This document shows, one piece after another, positions 15,517 through 20,678 of a stretch of DNA of 20,678 nucleotides. The position numbers and the translations under genes were made by a program. The stretch's first letter is position 1; every line of letters begins with the position of its first letter. Below the pieces are notes generated by a model. The model searched no databases, had not been told where the DNA came from, and saw nothing but the letters and a program-made list of their open reading frames with translations. The stretch covers positions 1-20,678 of the forward strand of contig DUPI01000098.1 in the NCBI GenBank assembly GCA_012838395.1, in the 5' to 3' direction. The stretch is from Mollicutes bacterium. GTDB lineage: Bacteria > Bacillota_I > Bacilli_A > RF39 > UBA660.

Positions 15517-16515
15517 ATGGGAAAAACAAAATATTTATTGTATAGCATTGCTAATATTGATATTCCCAAAATGTTTAGAATGCTTAAATTGATAAGCGTT
15601 AAGGCTAATAAAAATATCCTCTTTACATTGTTTGACGTTGTTTGGTGTGGTATAAAATACCAAGCTGGTTATCATGATTATTTAGAATTTGAGTTTTATA
15701 ATTTAAGTTCTAAAGAAAGAGCAACTTACATTACTAGGGGAATTAACAACCAAATTGTGAAAAAGTTTAATGATAAGAGTGAATGGTATAAATTTAATGA
15801 TAAGTCACATTTTCAAAAATTGTTTAAAGATTTTACTAAAAGAGAATTTTTAACATTAGATAATAATTATTTAGAATTTGAATCATTTTTAAAGAAGCAT
15901 ACTGTTGTTATTGCAAAACCAATATGTGGCGAAGGTGGAGAAGGCATAAAAAAAATAATTTATGATAAGAATTCTGATGTGAAAAAAATATTTAATCAGT
16001 TGGTTCAAAATAATCAATTATTGATTGAAGAATGTATTGAACAACATGATGAGATTAATAAATTGTATGGTACTTCTGTTAATTCATTAAGAATGTTTAC
16101 TTTTATTAAAGATGGTCAACCTCACTTTTTGCAAGCAGTTTTAAAATTAGGTAATGGCGGAATTGTTGATAATTTTGCGGGTGGTGGTATGTATACCATT
16201 TTAGATGAAGACGGAAAGGTTGTTTATAGTGCCATTGATAAAGATGATAATACATTTGAAATACACCCTGTAACTAACCAACAAATTATCGATTTTCAAG
16301 TGCCGATGTTTAAAGAAGCTGTTAAATTAGTTTGTGATGCATCTAAGGTTGTGCCAGAAGTAGGATATGTCGGTTGGGATGTTGCTATAAGTAAAGATGG
16401 CCCAGTAATTATAGAAGGTAATTGTTATCCTGGTGTTTTCCAAACAAAACCGAGTTTAAAAAAAGATAAGACGGGTGCCTTACCTAAATATAATAAAGTA
16501 ATGAAATTATATTAA
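15517..16515 (+). CDS. ATP-grasp protein of the sugar-transfer-associated type
   Basis: 332 residues, five bases after tyrS and sharing its transcript. The N-terminal third (about 1-110) is helical and basic. The ATP-grasp fold follows: IAKPICGEGGEGI (Lys134 and a glycine-rich loop for ATP), LLIEECIEQHDEINKL (hinge and nucleotide-binding glutamates), SVNSLRMFTF, and the metal-binding end DGPVIIEGNCYPG (Glu300, Asn302). This pattern fits the ATP-grasp family annotated as sugar-transfer associated, which is found in surface polysaccharide gene clusters and joins a carboxylate to an amine through an acyl phosphate. The substrate cannot be told from the sequence, and no sugar-transfer genes are nearby in the window. 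There is no functional reason to be with tyrS apart from co-transcription. Confidence 0.8.
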   Translation: MGKTKYLLYSIANIDIPKMFRMLKLISVKANKNILFTLFDVVWCGIKYQAGYHDYLEFEFYNLSSKERATYITRGINNQIVKKFNDKSEWYKFNDKSHFQKLFKDFTKREFLTLDNNYLEFESFLKKHTVVIAKPICGEGGEGIKKIIYDKNSDVKKIFNQLVQNNQLLIEECIEQHDEINKLYGTSVNSLRMFTFIKDGQPHFLQAVLKLGNGGIVDNFAGGGMYTILDEDGKVVYSAIDKDDNTFEIHPVTNQQIIDFQVPMFKEAVKLVCDASKVVPEVGYVGWDVAISKDGPVIIEGNCYPGVFQTKPSLKKDKTGALPKYNKVMKLY

Positions 16516-16542
16516 AAAAAATTCCAAAATGGAATTTTTTTT
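16515..16542. terminator. Bidirectional terminator between convergent genes
   Basis: AAAAAAATTCCA (16515-16526) pairs with TGGAATTTTTTT (16530-16541) around a 3-base loop. With runs of A on the left and T on the right it can stop transcripts from both the ATP-grasp gene and rpsD; both stop codons touch the hairpin. Confidence 0.85.
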
Positions 16543-17143
16543 ATTTGTTATAGAATTCAACAACTAGTGCTTCATCAATTTCTGGATTTAATTCGCTTCT
16601 TTCAGGATATCTTAAATAAGTTCCAGCTTTTTTATTTTCATCATAACTAATAAATTCTACACGACGATTTAAAGCTTCTAATGATGCAATAATAGCTGGA
16701 TGATTTAAAGATTTTTCTTTTAAAGAAACGACATCTCCAGGGTTAACTTGGTATGATGGAATATCTACTTTATTACCATTTACCAAAATATGACCATGAT
16801 TTACAAGTTGACGTGCTGCTTTTCTTGTATTAGCAAAACCAATACGATAAACAATGTTATCTAAACGACTTTCTAATAACTTTAAGAAGTCTTCACCAAG
16901 AACTCCTTTTAATTTTTTAGCTCTTTCAAAAGTCTTTTTAAATTGTTTTTCGTTTAGTCCATACATAAATCTAACTTTTTGTTTTTCATGTAATTGTTGT
17001 CCATAATTAGAAAGTTTTTTTCCGCGCTTTTGACCATGATCACCAGGTGCAAAAGGTTTTTTTACTAATTCTTTTCCGGTTTCTAAAACTGAGAAACCAA
17101 GTCTTCTTGATTTTCTATAAATTGGACCAGTATATCTTGACAT
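16541..17143 (-). CDS. rpsD: 30S ribosomal protein S4
   Basis: 200 residues, the usual size. It binds 16S rRNA early in assembly of the small subunit and takes part in decoding accuracy. The start [19 protein letters not shown] is typical of S4, APGDHGQKR follows, and the S4 RNA-binding domain covers about 90-150 ([20 protein letters not shown], then LVNGNKV). The N-terminal zinc-binding cysteines of some S4 proteins are absent, so this is the cysteine-free form. GGAGG lies just upstream of the ATG. It is a single-gene unit on the minus strand with a structured leader, as expected for autoregulated Firmicutes rpsD. Confidence 0.98.
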   Translation of the reverse strand: MSRYTGPIYRKSRRLGFSVLETGKELVKKPFAPGDHGQKRGKKLSNYGQQLHEKQKVRFMYGLNEKQFKKTFERAKKLKGVLGEDFLKLLESRLDNIVYRIGFANTRKAARQLVNHGHILVNGNKVDIPSYQVNPGDVVSLKEKSLNHPAIIASLEALNRRVEFISYDENKKAGTYLRYPERSELNPEIDEALVVEFYNK

Positions 17144-17305
17144 TTCATTCCTCCTTCGATATTTTTTGCTTAAACATCGAGGTTATTCGCCAAAACATAG
17201 GGTGTTTATTTTAATATTCTCACTTTGCAGCCCAAGTTACACAATAACCCATAGGTAATAAACACATTACATTTTTCGAATAACGCTGCTTAGATGCAAT
17301 AGCAG
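17144..17305 (-). promoter_or_regulatory. Structured rpsD leader, probable S4 autoregulatory RNA
   Basis: About 160 bases of untranslated leader separate the promoter from rpsD. On the minus strand it starts with a hairpin, CTGCT...AGCAG (17305-17286). Then GTTATTCG (17284-17277) can pair with CGAATAAC (17189-17182), and GTGTTTATT (17265-17257) with AATAAACAC (17210-17202), giving two nested long-range stems. In Bacillus subtilis S4 represses its own mRNA through a leader structure; position, length and pairing here fit that role. The assignment is by position and pairing, not by alignment. Confidence 0.7.
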
Positions 17306-17310
17306 TTATA

Positions 17311-17339
17311 ATTATATTATGTTTTATATTGTAAGTCAA
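17311..17339 (-). promoter_or_regulatory. Sigma-A type promoter of rpsD
   Basis: On the minus strand TTGACT (17339-17334), a 17-base spacer, and a consensus TATAAT (17316-17311). Transcription would begin near 17305, at the foot of the first leader hairpin. Confidence 0.85.
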
Positions 17340-17405
17340 TACTAAAATATCGTTTTATGTATAAATTTAATTATATATAAATAAAATAAAACAGGACAAT
17401 TATAG

Positions 17406-17434
17406 GTGCAAATAAAGTCGAAATATGATAAAAT
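17406..17434 (+). promoter_or_regulatory. Probable ezrA promoter, extended -10
   Basis: TAAAAT (17429-17434) with TG at 17426-17427 forms an extended -10. GTGCAA (17406-17411), 17 bases upstream, is a weak -35. The ribosome binding site AGGTGAT begins only seven bases downstream of the -10, so the leader is very short. Confidence 0.5.
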
Positions 17435-17451
17435 TAGATTAGGTGATTAAT

Positions 17452-19167
17452 GTGGATGAGTTAACATTAGTAATTATAACATTATTTATTATTACGGCGG
17501 CTTTAATCGTAACGGTTTTAAATGTCATTCAAAATCATAAAAATAAAAAAATTAAGAAACAAATAGAAAAATTAGAATATGAGAAAAATATCATTGAAAG
17601 TGCTCCGATAACCCCGGAGTTATCTAAAATAGAAGCTTTCTTAAAAAATGAAAAATTGGAAGTTATGTATAATGAATGGAAAAAGCGTTTAGACGTTATT
17701 AGAAATAGATATATTCCTAAAATAACCGATATGATTATTGAAACTGAGTATTCCTTATCTCGTATGGATTATAAAGGAACAACTTTTAAATTAGCTAAAT
17801 TAGAAATGGAAATTTATAAAGTTAGGACAACAGCTGAAATTTTGTTGGATGAAATAAAAGAAATAACTACTAGCGAGGAAAGAAATCGCGCGATTGTAAC
17901 GACGTTGAAAACTAAATATCGAAAGTTACATCAAACATTTACTGAAACTAAAGTTGAATATGGTGCAATAGAAAAATCTATCACTTTGCAATTTGAAAAT
18001 ATCGCTCATCGTTTTGAAAAGTTTGAAGATGCAATGGAAAATAATGAATATACTGAAGTTACTAAAATTATTAAAGCTATTGATGAGATGATTAAACATA
18101 TGGAAGTAGTTATTGAAGAAACGCCAGCTATTGTAATCACTGCTACAACTATACTTCCTAAGAAAATTAAAGAAATTCAAAATATTTACGATTCGATGAT
18201 TATTGCTGGTTATCCACTTAGTTATTTAAATGTTGAATATAATATCGAGGAAGCTAATAAAAAGATTGAAGATATTATCGGGCGATTAAAAGTTTTAAAT
18301 TTAGAAGATAGTCTTTTCGAATTAAAAGTTTTGTTAGAATATTTCGATTCATTGTTTAATGATTTTGAAAAAGAAAAAATTAATCGTGGTATTTACGAAG
18401 AGAATAAGAATATATTTAAAAATAAATTAGATAAAACTAATAAATTAGTAAATGACATTTTTATACAATTAGATGATATTAAAACAGAATATAATTTATC
18501 AAATGATGATATTGAATTATTAAAAGATATTAGAAAAAAATTAAAAACCTTAAATAAGGATTATGAATTATTAATTTCTCATACATCTAATAATACTTTT
18601 TCATTTTCAAAATTGATAAAAGAAATTGAAGTATTAACTCTAAAATTATCTACCATTGAAGAACAATTAGAAAATTCATTAGATGCAATTGGTAGTATGA
18701 AGGAAGATGAAATAAGAGCTCGTCAACAATTAGATGAAATTAAGTTAATTTTAAAAGAATCTAAAAATAAACTTCGTGAGTATAATTTACCAGTTGTACC
18801 GAAATCTTATTATGTTGAGTTAAATGAAGCGAGTGCTGCTATACGAGAAATTGTTATAGAACTTGAAAAAACACCTATTACTATTAGTGTTTTAAACACT
18901 AGAGTTGATACTGCTCGTGATTTAGTTTTAAAGCTTTATAGTACAACTAAAGAAATGCTAAAAACAGCAATGTTTGCTGAAATGGCAATAGTTTATGGAA
19001 ATAGATATCGTAGTAATATGCAAGAATTAGATAAAAATTTAATCTATTCAGAATTATTATTCTTTAAAGGTAATTATCATAAGTCGTTAGAATTAACGAT
19101 AAATGCCTTAAATAAAATTGAACCAGGAATCTATGATAAATTGATAAATTTATATGGTGAAAAGTAA
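17452..19167 (+). CDS. ezrA: Septation ring formation regulator EzrA
   Basis: 571 residues from the GTG at 17452, chosen because AGGTGAT (17441-17447) is correctly placed for it; the in-frame GTG at 17443 lies inside that site. EzrA is a membrane-anchored cell-division protein that limits FtsZ ring formation to midcell and links it to wall synthesis. Seen here: one N-terminal membrane helix (about 4-25), the only one, followed by a lysine-rich stretch and over 500 residues of heptad-like, charged helix, as in the spectrin-like repeats of EzrA. Length is close to Bacillus subtilis EzrA (about 560). The position beside rpsD and before thiI matches the Bacillus order. Residue identity with known EzrA was judged only by pattern, but the combination is convincing. 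Confidence 0.88.
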   Translation: MDELTLVIITLFIITAALIVTVLNVIQNHKNKKIKKQIEKLEYEKNIIESAPITPELSKIEAFLKNEKLEVMYNEWKKRLDVIRNRYIPKITDMIIETEYSLSRMDYKGTTFKLAKLEMEIYKVRTTAEILLDEIKEITTSEERNRAIVTTLKTKYRKLHQTFTETKVEYGAIEKSITLQFENIAHRFEKFEDAMENNEYTEVTKIIKAIDEMIKHMEVVIEETPAIVITATTILPKKIKEIQNIYDSMIIAGYPLSYLNVEYNIEEANKKIEDIIGRLKVLNLEDSLFELKVLLEYFDSLFNDFEKEKINRGIYEENKNIFKNKLDKTNKLVNDIFIQLDDIKTEYNLSNDDIELLKDIRKKLKTLNKDYELLISHTSNNTFSFSKLIKEIEVLTLKLSTIEEQLENSLDAIGSMKEDEIRARQQLDEIKLILKESKNKLREYNLPVVPKSYYVELNEASAAIREIVIELEKTPITISVLNTRVDTARDLVLKLYSTTKEMLKTAMFAEMAIVYGNRYRSNMQELDKNLIYSELLFFKGNYHKSLELTINALNKIEPGIYDKLINLYGEK

Positions 19168-19187
19168 TAATTTTATTACTTTTTTTA
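19160..19187 (+). terminator. Rho-independent terminator of ezrA
   Basis: AAAAGTAATAA (19160-19170) pairs with TTATTACTTTT (19173-19183), with the innermost bases forming the loop, and a T-run follows. The 5' arm contains the ezrA stop codon. The 64 bases after it (19188-19251) hold nothing recognisable. Confidence 0.7.
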
Positions 19188-19251
19188 TTTACTATCCGAT
19201 TATAAAACAAATGTGGACTATCTAATAATTACAAATTTAAAAAAGGGGTTA

Positions 19252-19283
19252 TAACTACAAATGTAGTTAATTAATGATATAAT
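19252..19283 (+). promoter_or_regulatory. Palindrome overlapping an extended -10 promoter
   Basis: TAACTACA-AA-TGTAGTTA (19252-19269) is a perfect 8-bp inverted repeat with a 2-base centre, operator-like in size. TATAAT (19278-19283) with TG at 19275-19276 follows, and the palindrome covers its -35 region. Any transcript would start near 19290, exactly at the next hairpin. Confidence 0.5.
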
Positions 19284-19289
19284 TAAAAC

Positions 19290-19318
19290 AAAAATCCTTA
19301 CAAAATGTAAGGATTTTT
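19290..19318 (+). terminator. Strong hairpin with U-tract before thiI
   Basis: AAAAATCCTTACA (19290-19302) and TGTAAGGATTTTT (19306-19318) form a perfect 13-bp stem with a 3-base loop ending in five T. It isolates thiI from upstream transcription, or attenuates the promoter just before it. Confidence 0.8.
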
Positions 19319-19330
19319 ATAAGAAATTAA

Positions 19331-19339
19331 TGTTATAAT
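19331..19339 (+). promoter_or_regulatory. Extended -10 promoter of thiI
   Basis: TGTTATAAT (19331-19339) is a perfect extended -10 element. The -35 region falls inside the preceding hairpin and has no good match. Transcription would begin near 19346, about 20 bases before the ATG. Confidence 0.6.
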
Positions 19340-19366
19340 ATAAGACATATGAAAGGAGTTGTAATT

Positions 19367-20554
19367 ATGGAAAAAATAATTTTAATCAAATATGGTGAAT
19401 TATCAACCAAGAAGGGTAATCGTAATTTATTTATTAATCTTTTAGATAGAAATGTAAAAAAAATTTTAAAAGGTTATGAAATTGTTATAAAAAAGGATCG
19501 AGTTAGAATGTATATTATGATTGATAATAAATACATTGATGAAGTGGCGTATAAATTAAAGAAAGTTTTTGGAATTCAAAGTATAGTGCTTTGTTATAAA
19601 GTTAATACTAATAGTGAGGATATTCAAAATAAGGTATTAGATATTTTAAAAAACGAAAATATTGATCAATTTAAAACTTTTAAAATTATAACTAAAAGAG
19701 CTTTTAAGGAATTTCCTATTCCTAGCATGGAATTTAATAATATAATTGGTGGACTTGTTTTAAGAAACACTTCCTTAAAAGTTGATGTGCATAATCCTGA
19801 TTTAAAAGTTAATATTGAAATACGTAGTGATGGGACTTTTATTTATTTAAATGAAATAGAAGGTAACGGTGGATATCCAGTAGGTGTTCAAGGAAAAGGA
19901 TTATTAATGTTAAGTGGAGGTATTGATAGTCCGGTTGCTGGTTATTTGGCACTTAAACGAGGAATTGATTTAGAATGTTTATATTTTGAATCGCCGCCTC
20001 ATACTAGTATTATGGCTAAAAATAAAGTTATTAAACTGGCAAATATTATTAATGAATATTCTGGAAGTATTAAAGTTCATGTAGTACCTTTCACTAATCT
20101 GCAAGAAGAAATATATAAAAATGTTGATGGTAGTTATGTTATTACAATTATGAGAAGAATGATGTATCGAATGGCTGAAAGAATGTTAAAAAAACTTAAT
20201 TGTAAGGTAATTATTAATGGTGAAAGTGTTGGCCAAGTATCAAGTCAAACATTAGATAATATGATTGTCATTAATGAGGTTACAAATGTACCAGTAATTC
20301 GACCTGTTGCCTGTATGGATAAACTAGAAATTATTCGGTTAGCTGAAAAAATCAATACTTACGAAACAAGTATTTTGCCTTATGAAGATTGTTGTACGAT
20401 TTTTTTACCGAAGCATCCTGTTATTAATCCAACTTTATCTAAATGTTTAGAATATGAAAAAAGATTTGATTATGAATCGTTAATTTCTGAATGTATAAAT
20501 AATATTGAAACAATTAGTGATTTAAATGATAATGATTTTGAAAATGTATTATAA
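19367..20554 (+). CDS. thiI: tRNA 4-thiouridine synthase / thiazole sulfur carrier ThiI
   Basis: 395 residues from the ATG at 19367, with AAAGGAG (19352-19358) correctly spaced; the ATG at 19349 lies before that site and is rejected. ThiI uses ATP to adenylate U8 of tRNA and exchanges oxygen for sulfur, and in many bacteria also supplies sulfur for thiamine thiazole. The N-terminal part (about 1-60) and THUMP domain (about 60-165) bind tRNA. The PP-loop SGGIDSPVAG starts at Ser183, and EDCCTIFLP (Cys342, Cys343) is typical of the C-terminal part. The rhodanese domain of E. coli ThiI is absent, as in Bacillus. In Bacillus a cysteine desulfurase gene (nifZ) normally precedes thiI; here there is none between ezrA and thiI, so sulfur must come from an enzyme encoded elsewhere. 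Confidence 0.95.
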   Translation: MEKIILIKYGELSTKKGNRNLFINLLDRNVKKILKGYEIVIKKDRVRMYIMIDNKYIDEVAYKLKKVFGIQSIVLCYKVNTNSEDIQNKVLDILKNENIDQFKTFKIITKRAFKEFPIPSMEFNNIIGGLVLRNTSLKVDVHNPDLKVNIEIRSDGTFIYLNEIEGNGGYPVGVQGKGLLMLSGGIDSPVAGYLALKRGIDLECLYFESPPHTSIMAKNKVIKLANIINEYSGSIKVHVVPFTNLQEEIYKNVDGSYVITIMRRMMYRMAERMLKKLNCKVIINGESVGQVSSQTLDNMIVINEVTNVPVIRPVACMDKLEIIRLAEKINTYETSILPYEDCCTIFLPKHPVINPTLSKCLEYEKRFDYESLISECINNIETISDLNDNDFENVL

Positions 20555-20600
20555 TTATTGTCCAAAAATTACCACTTAAAAAAATGTATGAATTTACGTT

Positions 20601-20625
20601 CTGTACACAAGTTAATAGTGTACAG
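20601..20625 (+). promoter_or_regulatory. Perfect inverted repeat touching the ribosome binding site
   Basis: CTGTACAC (20601-20608) and GTGTACAG (20618-20625) form an 8-bp stem with a 9-base loop. The last two bases of the 3' arm are the first two of AGGAGGTG (20624-20631), the ribosome binding site of the next gene. It could be an operator or an RNA hairpin that limits translation. TGAATT at 20589 recalls the -35 of sporulation sigma factors, but no matching -10 is clear. Confidence 0.6.
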
Positions 20626-20637
20626 GAGGTGAAGTAT

Positions 20638-20678
20638 ATGAATAACGCAAATACACAAGGTTCGCGTTCAACAAATAA
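20638..20678 (+). CDS. Start of a probable small acid-soluble spore protein gene (cut by the window end)
   Basis: Only 13 full codons are visible from the ATG at 20638, behind a near-perfect ribosome binding site AGGAGGTG. The peptide MNNANTQGSRSTN is polar and rich in Asn, Ser and Gly, like the N-termini of alpha/beta-type SASPs, DNA-coating proteins of dormant spores. In Bacillus subtilis sspA lies next to thiI, which supports the call. The diagnostic SASP core lies beyond the window, so the assignment is by synteny and composition only. Confidence 0.45.
   Translation, partial: MNNANTQGSRSTN

Noticed and set aside
1..20678. Alternative genetic code with TGA as Trp
   Set aside because: All genes are full length without internal TGA, and Trp is written TGG throughout.
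1..20678. CRISPR array, tRNA genes, transposases or integrases
   Set aside because: No regularly spaced direct repeats, cloverleaf sequences, transposase motifs or terminal repeats were found on either strand.

Overview
The window is AT-rich DNA from a low-GC Gram-positive (Firmicutes/Bacilli-type) bacterium. The evidence is purine-rich ribosome binding sites, extended -10 promoters (TGnTATAAT type), hairpin-plus-U-tract terminators, and the gene order tyrS - rpsD - ezrA - thiI - (ssp-like gene), which resembles the Bacillus subtilis neighbourhood. Trp is encoded by TGG and no gene contains an internal TGA, so the standard bacterial code is used. The species cannot be named from the sequence. 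If the final partial gene is a small acid-soluble spore protein, the organism belongs to an endospore-forming lineage.

Left part (1-13760): an accessory cell-surface locus built around SipW-type signal peptidases and TasA/camelysin-like exported proteins. Unit A (27-5201, probably starting before the window) encodes a 1234-residue surface protein with GLUG-like repeats and two Ig-like tandem repeats, then two smaller exported proteins. Unit B (5279-5815) has its own promoter and terminator and encodes a signal-peptidase-like protein lacking recognisable catalytic residues. Unit C (5962-12871) is a five-gene operon. Its products are a SipW-type peptidase fused to a long cytoplasmic region with four or five short repeats, a membrane-tethered McrB-type AAA+ ATPase, a DUF2357-like protein, a second complete SipW-type peptidase, and a large TasA-like exported protein. 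Unit D (13080-13706, minus strand) is one more TasA-like protein with its own promoter and terminator.

Middle (13707-14281): a divergent intergenic region with stacked inverted repeats, three copies of TTTACAC, a strong promoter, and a 56-residue small gene that appears broken by a single extra T. Right part (14282-20678): tyrS with a downstream sugar-transfer-type ATP-grasp gene; a bidirectional terminator; rpsD on the minus strand behind a structured S4-type leader; ezrA; thiI; and the first 13 codons of a probable spore protein gene, whose ribosome binding site touches a perfect hairpin.

The strongest candidate for an undescribed system is the left locus. The exported proteins share a signal-sequence boundary typical of SipW substrates. 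Next to them sits a set of membrane and cytoplasmic proteins (peptidase fusion, AAA+ ATPase, DUF2357-like protein) that has the ATPase type of McrBC restriction systems but no visible nuclease. The inference is an ATP-dependent membrane complex that helps export, process or assemble surface fibres. Function is not proven by the sequence.
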